Assembly (NCBI RefSeq): GCF_000220395.1
Contig: NW_004087303.1
Location: 1,238 to 44,469, forward strand
Length of the DNA stretch: 43,232 nt
Direction: 5' to 3'
Source of the DNA: Ichthyophthirius multifiliis
Lineage: Eukaryota; Ciliophora; Oligohymenophorea; Hymenostomatida
Part shown: piece by piece, positions 1 to 12,011 of the stretch
How positions within the stretch are numbered: the first letter of the stretch is position 1
How the letters are laid out: every line of letters starts with the position of its first letter
Notes under the pieces: model-generated
Database searches by the model: none
What the model saw: the letters and a program-made list of their open reading frames with translations, nothing else
What the model was told of the DNA's origin: nothing
Made by a program: the position numbers and the translations under genes

Positions 1-47
1 ATTATATATATATATAATAAAAAAAAAAATTAAGTTTTGTTTTTTAG

Positions 48-704
48 ATTTTAAAATCAATAGTAGTATTTTAAAGATATTGTTAAATAGTTTCATTTAA
101 AAATTTCGACAGGTTTCTATATGGAACTGTATGCTTGTTTTTAATCGCAAAAGATGATTACCATTAAAGGAGATTGGAAGATACAATAAAGCAATTTTTA
201 ATTTTGAATTAAAAAATAAAGTTGCAATAAATACATAAATATGAAGGAGATAATTTATTATAAACAAAGGAATAATAAGATTAATATTTAAATAAATTAG
301 GTCAGAAAGTAATTATAACATAAACCGAATTATTTTAAAATGCAGAAATCGATTTATTATTAATGAACGGATATGATTTAAGTATAGATGTATCTGAATA
401 ATTTATACATTTTTTTTAAGATAAATATAAAGAAATAGAAAAGGATAATATTATTATTAATAACATAGTAAATAAAGCCGAAGATATCTAAATTTAAGTA
501 TATATGGCGAATCTTTGTTTATATTATCATCCTATAATTTTGACTATTTGTATTATTTAAATTTCAGCTGATTTCTTGAACATTCATTTAAAAAGTTATC
601 CTTAAGGTAAAGAATGGTGGAAAATGTTCTCAGATAATGTTGATTTTAAAGAAGTTGAAAATTGTATTTAATATTTTTTAGAATTTTAGAAATAGTTAAA
701 TTGA
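48..704 (+). CDS. Transcription-type cyclin (K/T/L-like), 5' end outside window
   Basis: Read with TAA/TAG as Gln, the frame opens after a likely intron acceptor (tttttag, about 41-47) and ends at TGA 702-704. The first part fits cyclin box 1: a VVFQRY helix, then GTVCLFLIAKDDYHQRRL, which corresponds to the family's 'aCLFLAgKveEtpRrl' core. Further on, LLLMNGYDLSIDVSEQFIHFF matches the end of cyclin box 1 and the start of box 2, and GKEWWKMF followed by an acidic helix matches the WW-containing end of cyclin K/T/L proteins. Known family role: activation of CDK9/CDK12-type kinases that phosphorylate RNA polymerase II. The protein lacks the initiating Met and the first helices, which lie upstream of position 1. 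Subfamily assignment is inference; the cyclin call is firm. Confidence 0.75.
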
Positions 705-929
705 TTTTTATATCTAATTAACATATATTTTTTTAGAGTATTTATAAAAAAAATATATATATACAAATAAGTTTTATTTATTATAAAATTTTTTATTAAT
801 AATTTAGTTTTTTTTCTTTTCTTTTTTTCTATAAAAATAAACAAAATCTTTAAATTAAAAAATTATTAAATATAAAAAAATAATAAATTACAAACATATA
901 TATATATATATATATATTTATATCTAATC
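705..929. other. Convergent intergenic spacer
   Basis: About 225 bases between the 3' ends of the cyclin gene and the cyclophilin/FBPase gene. It is almost pure A+T with a short (TA)n run near 897-917. No coding signal was seen; it should hold both 3' UTRs. Confidence 0.5.
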
Positions 930-2054
930 TCAAATTTTAGATTAAGAAACTATATTATTTATAGACAAATAATAATTGGATTTTATTTTCCCTGAAGACT
1001 ATTCATGAAATTTAAAAAGCGAGTTTTTTCTTTTAATAGATAAATATAAATTATCAATTTCTAATACTTCTTAACTATAACCTAAATAAAATTAAACCAT
1101 CTCTTATAAATTTTAAGGTTTTCTACTTAATAATTATCCATCTTAACTACCCGATCTATCCCAAGCTTTATCAATTATATAACAAAAAGCGAAAGTTTCA
1201 TAAATATTGACTTCGTTTAACCCATAAATAAGAATACCTCCTTAAAGAAGAGTTCTATGAAAATTAGCAACTTTGCTTCCATTAAATCTTTTTTTAAAAT
1301 AAAATAAAATATGTATATGTATATATAAGAAAAACCTTCCTCTATAAGAATTTTTTTCTTTTTTTTTATTTTATAAAAATTTTATTATATTTTCATCAAT
1401 AAATTTGACATTAGAATCATTAAATGTAATAATGCCACTTCTTTTAGAAGCTTTAATTCTGCTATGTGTGAGTATAAAAATATTGTTTTCTTAATCCAAA
1501 GTGAAACAATTTAATTTATTTCCTGTTTAAATCATTATTTAAGTGCTTTACCCATACATAAAGTACCCTGCTCCATATATTTATTCACCAGTTTATAATA
1601 AATCCTATTTAGTAGCAGGTTTAAAAGAAGTAGTAACTTTTCTATAAATAACAAAAATAGAGCCACAACTATTAATATCTTAGATATCTTAAATATCTAA
1701 AGAAGTAAAAACTACTATAAACTTACCATTATTAGATTAGATTATTGTATTATTTTAATTTATATCATATATTATAGATACAGTTTCACTCTAAATTAAA
1801 TATTTAATGAAAACTTATTATATTAAATTCCTTATTTCTTCAATTTTTTTAAAAGTATAGGATTTTTATAATAAATAAGTGCATTAAAAGCATATTGATT
1901 ATAAACTAAGCATTAAATTAATATATTCTTAACTCCCTACTTCTTTATGTAATACTGACTCCTATATAATATATTATTCAAAACTGATTATTCTAGTAGG
2001 TCTATATCCTATATATTTAAACAAATCTGATTTATTTTAATTATCCTTATAATC
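930..2054 (-). other. FBPase-like domain of the fusion (possible separate gene)
   Basis: This part aligns with fructose-1,6-bisphosphatase from its N-terminal helix (ISFEQYIIQE) to the end of the fold. If it is an independent gene, the in-frame ATG at 2081-2079, followed by four Phe codons, would be the start. The intron at 1288-1335 restores YRGR-FNGSKVANFHR, which matches the family's substrate-loop sequence. The Mg-binding DPLDG is not conserved, although the YE of the later metal site (IYETF) is kept, so catalysis is doubtful. Confidence 0.6.
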
Positions 2055-3442
2055 CTTTTTTTATTTAAAAAAAAAAAACATATTTTTTAAATAATTGAAA
2101 TATATATTTAATTTACATTTTAATTATCTTTTACTTCTAAAATTTTATATCTATTTTTATTGGTTAAAAAATTATTATTATTACTCAAACTTGGCATTTA
2201 TACAACTCCAGAATCTTAAATAATTAAATTAAACCCTTAATTATTATTATTCGGGAAGTATAATTTATTGATTTTAAAAAGATGGCTTAATCCACTCACA
2301 ACTCGTCCAAAAGCAACCATTTTTTTATCAAAACTCTTCATTTCTCCCAAAGTAATATAAAATTAATTACTATTAGTATGTGGAATTCCTTTGTTACAAT
2401 ATCCCACAATGCCTGCTTTGTCATGTTTAATCGCAAAAGATTCATCTTCGAAAAATCCTCCAAAAACCGAGCTTCCACATTTAGGAATCCCAAATTGTAC
2501 AAACCCATATTTTTTAAACCTCAGAGCTTAAGTTTTCCTAAAAGTAAGATAATTACCTTCACTATTAATAAATCCTTGGCATAATTTGAGGAAATTCTAG
2601 CAAGCTTTAGGAGCTATATTATAATTAAGTTTTATTATTATCTAAAAAGGATCACCATTATTATATAAATTTCTCTCTTCTTAAATTTGACTATCAAAAC
2701 TAGATCTATCACTCCTTAAACTATCGGCAGAATATAAAACTTATTTATTAAAATTTAAACTTATAGGAGATTTGACATCTTCGGTATTATTTAGCAAATA
2801 TTTTTGTGAGGTTTTTAATGCGGCATTTATTTATAAATAAACTAGGGCATCTTGGTTTTGCTATGAGCTTTTAGATAAAATTTAAGTTTTAATTTATGAT
2901 TATGGAAAATTTGAAACTGTATAAAAATTAGATTCCTATTATTCTGTATTTTAAACTACTTTAGGGAAACAATTTCGGATAATTTTATGATCTATAAGAG
3001 ATTTATTTAATCCGAATTTTTCCTAAAATTCTTCTAATGAAAATATTGGGTGGTCCTAGTTTGTTAAAAAATAAAAAGGACGTTTATTTATGTTATATTA
3101 TTTATTTTTATATATATGGTAGGCTGGTAAAAATAGTTGACCGTTTCTTTTCAATCTATTAAATTGGGCGTCATAATCGACTTCATTGTCATATTCTTGG
3201 GTTTCGATGCGAATTTTTTTTATTTTTTGGATTATATTTGTACTATTTTTTATATTCTAGAATTCTGGGTCTTGGGAAAAGCCGATTAATTTAATCCTTA
3301 ATTGAGAACGAGTTGAAAATAAGGATTTTATTTTGCGAAATTTCTCTTGTGATATGGTTTAATATTATTAATTTATCAACGGAATTTTTAATGGATTTTC
3401 TTGAGTATTAGATTATATTAGAGAACCGGTGTATGGCCTCAT
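930..3442 (-). CDS. Cyclophilin-like / fructose-1,6-bisphosphatase-like fusion protein
   Basis: The start ATG is at 3442-3440 and the TGA at 932-930. Two introns are proposed: 2055-2116 (62 nt, or 2055-2134 with an alternative donor) and 1288-1335 (48 nt). Removing them leaves 2403 bases, 801 codons exactly. The N-terminal half carries a cyclophilin fold: APKACQNFLKLC, FGGFFEDESFAIKHDKAGIV, then NSNQFYIT and MVAFGRVVSG. The C-terminal half follows FBPase: CGSIFVIYRK, GAGYFMYGQST, NCFTLDQENNIFIL, and (joined across the 48-nt intron) NGSKVANFHRTLLQGGILIY and IYETFAF. Catalytic positions look eroded in both: the cyclophilin RFHR arginine is replaced (RFKK), the Trp and His near the end of the fold are absent, and the FBPase metal motif DPLDGSS reads TSLDIQD. 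No TGA separates the two domains in the upstream frame. An alternative is two tandem genes, the second starting at ATG 2081. Confidence 0.65.
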
Positions 3443-3742
3443 TTTTTTAATGTTAATTTTATTTTTTTAGAAGAAATGCTTATTTATAAATTTAATATTT
3501 TATTTTTATTAAAAAGCTTTTAAGTTATATTTATTTTTAATAATATAAATTGATTGTTTATTTTTTTATTTTTTATATGTTTATCTTTATTAATATTTTT
3601 AAACTCTTTTCTTTATTATAGTATAATTGTTATTAAAAAGTAGAAATTAAATATTTATTATGTTATTTATAAGTTTTTAAATAATAAAAGTAATTTCGTA
3701 AATAAATAATAAATAATTATTCAATTTTAATGTCTGTATATA
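3443..3742. other. Intergenic spacer between two minus-strand genes
   Basis: 300 bases of A+T-rich DNA upstream of the cyclophilin/FBPase start and downstream of the coiled-coil gene's TGA. It presumably holds the promoter of the former. No ORF with codon bias or motif was found. Confidence 0.4.
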
Positions 3743-4865
3743 TCATTAATTCATATTTATAAAAAATTATGATTTTTTATTATCATCTATCATTTTTATA
3801 CTTTCCTTTTTTTCTATATTTTACGAATAATTAGACTAAGAAGAATTCAAACTAATAATACTGGTATTTTTTAGCATCTTGCTTTATTAAGATTTCAGGA
3901 CTTTACTTTATATTGTTTTTTTGCTTTACTCACTTTTGATTATTTTAACTTTTAAATAATTGTCATTTTAAGGAAAATTATAAAAACTTTGATTCAAATT
4001 TTTTTTATAAGTATAATTTTAATTTTTTATTGATAATTTTTTAATATATTCGTAAAAATTATCAATTTATATATTAGGAGGGTATATTCTATTAATAACT
4101 TAAATTGAATCAAAATCTATACTTTCTTTTTATTTAAAGCCTTAATATAAATCCACAATATGATTAGTTTTAAATATTTATTAATAAAGTTCTGCATATT
4201 AAATTAAATTTATATCAAATTTAAAAATATCACTTTCAATCTTATCATATTCTTTTACAAAAAGTTATAATCTAAAAAAAAAAAAGTAAAAAAAAATATT
4301 AAAAAAAAGAAAAAAAACTATTTAAAACTAAAGAAATTAATTCCATCGGAAATTTAACTATTAAATGAATTTTTAAAACTTTATATTTTTTAACTTTATT
4401 CATAAAAAAATAAGTTTTAAATTTCATTTAATGCAGAATAATATTAAATCATTCTTTCATTTATATGTTCAGGAATTTTCGAAATAATTATCTTATTTAT
4501 AAATTCTTAATATAAAAAATATTTATTTTATATGAAATCTTTGAAATATTCTCCTAAAGACTCATTTTCGATATTTATAGAATATTAGTTATACATATAT
4601 TATTAAAAAGTTTTTAAATTAACTTTTTTTATTTTTATAAAAAAAATAACATTATATTAGTATTTTTATAATATAAATTAAAAAAATAAAAATAATTTAC
4701 CTTTTAAAATTTTTCCTTTATCTAATTTAGATAGGGAGTTTTCTAAGCTATTCACTACTTCATTTATATTTTCAGTCTTTAATTTTTCCATTAAAGTTGG
4801 AATCAAAGTTAAAGCAGATTATTCAGAACTTTTAGAATTTCGTTATTCACTAACAGCTCTATTTA

Positions 4866-4931
<66 letters not shown>

Positions 4932-6999
4932 TTACCTGTTATTTCGAACTTTCTTTTCTGACTCAATAAATATTTCGAATTTATTTTTTATTTTACTATA
5001 ATTTTGATTCTATTATTTTTATATTTATATTAAATTAATTTTTAATTATTTATATGATAACTTTTTAAAATAAATTATTAAAAGTTTATTGTAATTAACT
5101 AATAGGAATATATATTTAGTTTAAATATATTTTTTAGATATCATTATCATCTAAATTTTAAATATTATTTAATAAATTATTTTTCTTTATAAATTAATTT
5201 CTTGCTTATAAAATAATTTAAAACTAATTTAAATTTAATTTATTTTCTTAAAAAATCCCAAAAACAATTGCATAAAATTAAGCATATTCTTTTTTATTTA
5301 AATATAATTAGTACAAATACGAAATTATTTATGTAATTTTAACTGTAACAGTAAAAAAATTATCATTTTATTAATACATCCAACTATAAAATAAAAAAAC
5401 ATCAAAAATAAAAAAACAACTTACTTAATAAATTATATTGGTGGATTATTTCCTTCTATTTAATTATTATCAACCTATTTATTTATTTTTTTAAAAAAAT
5501 AAATAAATAATATATAATTAATAAAAAAAAAAAATTATAAATAATATACATTATAAAATTTACATAATCTAAAAATTCCTCCAATATACAAACAATTTCA
5601 TTTTATTTCATTTTTGGTACAAGATTTTCAATTAAAAATGAACAAACATCTTTCTTAAAATAGAACAAAAAAGGATGCTCTTTTTCTTCCAAAAAAATAT
5701 TATTTATATTAATATTTTACACAAAATTTAAATAATCATTATTTATATTTAATAATTAATCATTATTTTCTTAATTTTATTTCTTCTTTGAATTTGCGAA
5801 CTATTAAATAGTAATATTAGCTAAATCTTTAAACCAAGCATCACTTTCCTTTTAGATTTTCTATATTTAATCTTCTATAATAACACAATTTTTGATTATT
5901 TCTTTAGAATTATTTTAAATAAAAGTTAACTACTAGTCTTTATAATTCGAACTTTACAAGCCTTAAATTTAATTATTCAAAGAATCAATTTTAACTAAAC
6001 AATTACTATTTGCATTTTCCAAATCGGTTATTCTTTATTACAAGTAAATTTCTTTTTAATTTTTCGGCTTTTAATTTAACTAAATCATCTTATAATTATT
6101 TTTTTCTTTTTCAATAAAATTGAATTTGTTTTCCATTTCTAAAACACGAATTTATAATTTGTTTTCCATTTCTTCTTAAAAAAACGAATAAATTTTTTCA
6201 AAAATACTTGCAAATTTTTTAATTAAATCATTTATAAAAATGCATATTTCCCTAAAATTATTTTAAATTAAAAACTTACAAATTTCGTTAGATATTTCTC
6301 CCAATTTTAACATTAAAATTTAGATGAAACTTTTTGGAGGCCAACCTTTAGATTACAAACTCCATTCGAATTCAGGCTATATATTTAAAATAAAGTCCTA
6401 TATTTTTATAATTAAGTTCTCCAAATTAACTTCATTTATTTAAGACTCTATTTTTAAATTTCGAAAAAGCTAATCATTTTAAATCAAACATTGGTTAAAA
6501 TTTATATTATGAATAAGATCTTAAAACATTTTATAGTTTTCGATTTTAAAAATATTTTAATTATTAAATTCGATTTCTTTCTAATAACTTTTTTAAATTC
6601 TTATTAATGTTTATTTTTAATTATTTTATTGTTATATGTTTAGGTTATTTGTTTATTCGATGTTTTAATTCAAATATTTATTATTTTATATAATTATTTT
6701 TTTCTATTTTTCATCTTATAAAGAGTATTTGATTGCTGGATTATATGCAAATTTTTTTTGGATATTAAGCCTTATCAAAAGCTTTTTTTATTAATTCGAT
6801 AATGATTTTTATTATGAAAAATCGTGTGTATCGTTCTAAATAATATCATGTGTTTTAAAAACAGACGTACTATTAGAAAATAATGTATTTAGTTTTTTAT
6901 GATGAGGACTTTTTATTTATTCACCTTTTATCAAAAAAATTGATAAATCTATTTTTTATAATTTTTACTTAAAAATTTTTGTAGAGAGTAATTACGCAT
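3743..6999 (-). CDS. Multi-intron coiled-coil protein, function unknown
   Basis: The reading ends at TGA 3745-3743. The likely start is ATG 6999-6997, joined across a small intron, because the main frame runs open upstream to about 6950 without its own ATG. Proposed introns include 6252-6279 (28 nt), 5475-5563, 5384-5424, 4859-4935 (a long AT repeat), 4623-4700 and 4272-4328. The N-terminal region has a conserved-looking globular stretch (EFEWSLQSKGWPPKSF), then heptad-like helices with two near-identical segments (EEMENKLQIRVLEMENKF). A later block contains FLFYFKKDVCSFLIENL. Codon use and E/K/N/Q composition are clearly coding, unlike the flanks. I do not recognise the family; a structural or cytoskeletal role is only a guess from the coiled coil. 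Confidence 0.55.
4859..4935 (-). repeat. AT microsatellite filling an intron
   Basis: A near-perfect (AT)n run from about 4871 to 4926 makes up most of a GT...AG intron in the coiled-coil gene; exon sequence flanks it on both sides. Confidence 0.75.
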
Positions 7000-9739
7000 T
7001 TATTTTTTTATTTTATTTATTATTATTTTTTAATATAAATACATATATATATATATATATATTAATAATATTATATATATACATATATTGATATATATTT
7101 ATATATATATTACTAAATATATATTTAAATAATTGTATATATAAATTATTTTAATTTTTTTAAAGTAGAGAATATTTGATTTTATATATAAAATAAAATA
7201 TTTTTTTTTTTTAGTTTTTATTTTTATGTTTATATATTAAAATAAATTTTTATATTTTGTTTTATTTAAAATTTTATTTTATTTTTAATTCATTTTCCAA
7301 ATAAATATTTTAAATTCATGCAATTTAGAATATATTTTTTTAAAAAAATATTTAAATAATAATTATTTTTTTTTTTTTTTCATAATTATGTTTTCATTCT
7401 ATTGCTATATTTATCTATTCTTTTAATTATAAGCAATAAATACTAATTCAAATATAATTACATTTTATTTTATATATTTTTTTTTTATATTCCTTATTTA
7501 TAATTTAAATAAATAAAAATATATATCTTGATTATAACAATATACAATTTAATTTTTATTTTTATTAGTTATAAAAAAAATATTTAAATATGCATTTTAT
7601 TTTTAAATAATACATTTATATTTAAATTTACAAAAAATATATAATTTAAATCTTTAAATAAAAAATATTAAGCATATTTTTTTTTTAATTTAAACACATA
7701 ACAACTTCGATAATAAATTATCATTATAAATAATTGTATAAAGAATATTGAAATAACATTAATTATATATTATATTGAATTTGATATTGTAATCTATATT
7801 TTCACTAATTTTATAGAAAACAAATCAGTCAAATTTATATTATTTACGGAATAAATTTTCTATCATTATAAATTGATTATTTTTACTTAAAAATAAAACA
7901 TATATACTAGTTTTATTATAATTTGGACTTTTTAAAAAAAATTATTTTTTTTTTAATTTTAGAGTAATTAAATAATAAGTATACAATTTATTAAAAATTA
8001 ATATTTTTAATATTTCTTTATTAAATAAATTACTAAGAATTATAAGCCTAAGTTTAAAATATATTTTTATGAAAATAATAAAGTTAAAAATTATATTAAA
8101 TATTAATATATTATATTAGCATTTTTATAATATTTTATTTAGTTTTTTTAATAAAACTTTACTAAAAATATAATAATTTAAAATTACATGTTTTAATACT
8201 TTAAAAATAAATAATATAAAATAAAGATATATTTAATATAATAATAAAACTATATATATTCTTATGTAAAGGAAATTAGTTAATAATTATATTATTTAAT
8301 AATAATTCAAATTAATTTAGTTATTAAAATACGAGAAAATTTAATCTAAAATAATTTATAAGATCATTGTTTTATATTATAATTTTTTATTAAATGTAAA
8401 TCTAGTTTATATATAAAATAAGCCAAAATAATAATATATAATTGAATATAATATTTTAAAAAATTATTTAATAAAAAAAATTTTAGATTTATCATTTTAT
8501 TAATTATGTGTTTTAAAAAACAAAACTAAACAAAAAAAATATATGATAAATATTTTTCTTTTTTTGAATAATTAATAAAGTAAATAATAGGAAAAAAATA
8601 TCTATGTTAAAATAAAACAAAAAAATTATTTAAATAAATAATTTTTTTTTTTAATTCTTCTTTTAATTACAAAGAAATAAAATAACCTAAGCAAAGCTGA
8701 CTATTTAAATAATCATTTTTAAAATAATATTTTACTAGAAATATTAATAATATATTAATAAGACATTATAAAATTATAATAATTATAATAAAAATGATAA
8801 TACAACATAAATAATAGTAAATGTTTTAGAAAAGTAATTAATTTTTATATTTAATATTTAATAATTATAATTTTATATCTTAAATAAAATTAAAATATAA
8901 ATAAATTTGAATAATATAGAAATCTTTTATATATATTATATTATCATCATTCAATGTATATTTTTATTAAAATTTTCATATTTTATAAATTTAAACTCAA
9001 TCAATTTAAAATATAAAATAAGAATTCTAAAAATTATTAAATCATAATTTTAAATAAATAAAATTTCAAAGATTAGTTTTTATTCAATGTGATTTCTTTA
9101 AAAAAAATAGTAGATTTTCATAATATTTAATATTAGTTAAAAATAAATAGATTAATATGTGTTTTAAAAAAATTAAGTAATCTTTTTTTGTATATAAATA
9201 TATTTAAAATAACTAATTACTTAAATTTATGAAATTATGAGTATTAAAATAATAATAATATTGTTTCTAATTATAAATAAAAGTATCAATATTCAACTTC
9301 TTCTTAAATATGTTATGCTTCTAATTTAATTAAATTCATTAATTCAAATTATGAGATTGTAAAAATTAAATAAACAATATTAATAAATTTATTTTTGGTG
9401 AAAATAATATCAATAGCATAATACAATAATATATATTATAAATCATTTTTAGAATTTAAGAATATTGAATCTAGCTTATTTATTTAAAAATAATTATTAA
9501 AATTTTAGTAAATTATAATAATAAAATAGATTTTATAATTATAAACATAAAACATATTATTAAATTAATTTATTTTTTTTTAAAACAAAAATTAAAATTA
9601 AATGACTTGAACCTCCTTTATTTAATTTTTTTAGAATTTAAAAAACTCTTTTTTTAAAATGTTTTTAAATTTATTAAAAAAAAAAAATTAAAATAAAAAT
9701 ATTTTAATAATAATAAAAAATAATTATATATATATATAA
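7000..9739. other. Long A+T-rich gene-poor spacer
   Basis: About 2.7 kb of near-pure A+T sequence with many short A and T homopolymers and (TA)n runs (for example about 7042-7060). In either strand, with the ciliate code, I found no protein motif, no G/C-containing codon bias and no tRNA-like block. It lies between the divergent starts of the coiled-coil gene and the kinase, so both promoters should be at its edges. Confidence 0.5.
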
Positions 9740-10662
9740 ATGACTTCAATACTATTTATATTCATCCAATAAATAATAAAAAAGGAATAAATTCATTAAA
9801 AAATTATTAAAAATTCGAAAAAGTATATACAATACTAGACACATTATCTGAAAATGCTGAAACCGAAATTCATGTATTAAAAGTGTAAAAAAAGTCCAAA
9901 AAGAATTCTCCAAATATATATATGTGTGCGAAAATATATTATAAAAAAAATACTTAAAAAAAATATTTAGAAGAAAACTAAATGAACGAAATAAAATATT
10001 TATAAATATTAAAACATGAAAATATCCTAAAAATACACGAATATTTTGAAGATTAAGAAAAAATAGTAATAATAACCGAATATCTGGAAATTAATTTATA
10101 TGATATATTAAAATGTTATAAACATCTACCAGAAAATGACGTTAAATAAATCGCAAAATAATTATTTATAATTCTTTCACATTTAAAAGATCATAATATT
10201 GTACATGGAGATATTGTTATGTAAAACTTCATGTTAAAAAACGAAGAAGATAGTTTCGATAAAATCAAATTGGTTGATTTTAATACATGTGATACTGTAA
10301 TTAATCGACTTACTATTAATAAAATTAAATCAAGAAATGATTTCCTGACTTCTTAACCAACGGCTGTTGCGCCAGAAACTATTCAGGAATATATAGTAGA
10401 TCATAAATCAGATGTTTGGAGTGTTGGAGTTATTATTTATACACTTTTATTTGGTACAGTTCCTTTTAATGGAAAAAATGCAGATAGTATATATGAAAGT
10501 ATAGTTAATAAATAATTAAGTTTTTAATAAGATGATGATAGTTTATAAATTTAAATATCGTAATAAGGATAATTGTTCCTGAAAAAAATACTCAAAAAAA
10601 ATAGATTCCATAGATTGGATGCATTTTAGGCTTTGTAAGAAGATTGGATTTAAGATTTTTGA
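9740..10662 (+). CDS. Atypical protein kinase (CAMK-like fold, altered HRD and DFG)
   Basis: The frame ending at TGA 10660-10662 carries a kinase fold of roughly 300 residues. Visible landmarks: the VAIK-like lysine in MCAKIYY; LKHENILKIHEYFED (alpha-C to beta-4); IVIITEYLEINLYDIL (hinge); HNIVHGDIVMQNFML in place of the HRDLKPEN loop; KLVDFNTC in place of DFG; APETI in place of APE; and SDVWSVGVIIYTLLFGTVPF for subdomain IX. Asp is kept in both HGD and DFN, but the HRD arginine, the loop lysine and the DFG glycine are changed, so activity may be weak or absent. No clear Gly-rich loop is seen. The only nearby ATG (9740) is in a different frame from the kinase (codons in phase with 9742). An unseen upstream exon or an assembly indel is therefore needed, and the 5' end is uncertain. 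Confidence 0.7.
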
Positions 10663-12011
10663 ATTTTTTTTGTTTTGTTTTTTTATAAATTATTTATATA
10701 ATTATTTGTTTTAATTAGTTATTAAATTAATATTAGTATTTTTTTTTTTTATTAACTTATTTATATTTATTTATTTTAAATAATAAATTTTCTTTTCATT
10801 TTTTTATGATTATTTTTTATTTTCAATAAATATACTTACTTATATATATTTATATGAAAAAAAATAGGCTTTATTCTTTTAAAAAACATTTAAATAATAT
10901 TTTAGATATATTTTCATAAATTTAAATTTGTAAAAATAAAAAATACTATAAATTAGTAAATATAAATACATAATATTTTAAAATCTACAATCATAATTAT
11001 CCTTATTATTATAATCAATAAATTCGATTTTGTAGTCTTTAAATTAAAGAAGTTTAACTTATTAAATAAATATATATATAGGCTTTTAGAATTTGTTTAT
11101 ATATTAAAAAGGTTTAATTTATATATGTAGAACAATAAAATATATAGATATAAAGGTTCTAATATCTACAGTCAATATATTTTAAAATAATACCAAATTA
11201 TCATATTTAATAGTTTACAATTTTTTATTTTAAATAAGAAAATATAAAAAAATGATTTATTTAATAATATAAATATTTTTAATAATCAAAACTTTATTTT
11301 TGTATATTATATATGCATTTTTTTTAATAATTTATTATTTTTATTAGAATTTTTTAAGTACACAAAACTTTCGCTTCAAATTTTCTTTCTAAAAATTATT
11401 AAAATTTTATTTTTTTAATATATAAATTTATTTTGGTTAGGATAATATCAAAATCAAAAATATCTTTTAAAACTTAGAAATTTATTTTTTATTATATAAC
11501 AAAAACGTTCGAATATTTTTACTATTGATATATATTTAAAATCGTGAAAGTCTATCTGTTAAAATTTATTTTAATGAACTTTATATTTTCTCATCTAATT
11601 ATAAAGAGAGCCATTTTTATCATTATAATATTCGCAACATTATAAAGAAATATATTTTTTTTGTTAATAATTAAATAATTTTTTTTTAATTTATATATAA
11701 TAAGGAATATATCCTTTAAATAGATATAATTTTTATTGTTTTTTCAAATAAAATTCTATATAAAAATAAAAATGTACATTTTTGAATAATCTCATTTAAT
11801 TTATGTATTTATTTAATTTTTATTAAGTTGATTTTTTTTTAATAATTGTATTTTATTTTAAAAAAAAAAAGTTCTTTAAAATTAATTAAAAAAATAAATT
11901 AAGTTAAAAATCTTAATATTTATAAAAAAAAAAAATTAAAAAATATTTTAACAACTTTTTTTATTTTTTACTATCCTAAAATAAATATATTTTATTTTCA
12001 ATAAAAGCAAA
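10663..12011. other. A+T-rich intergenic spacer
   Basis: About 1.35 kb between the kinase stop and the next plus-strand start. It holds only A/T homopolymers and short scattered ORFs without family resemblance; nothing I can name. Confidence 0.45.

Noticed and set aside
7000-9739. Possible relic mobile element in the long spacer
   Set aside because: I found no terminal repeats, target-site duplication or transposase or polymerase motif on either strand; only A+T low complexity.
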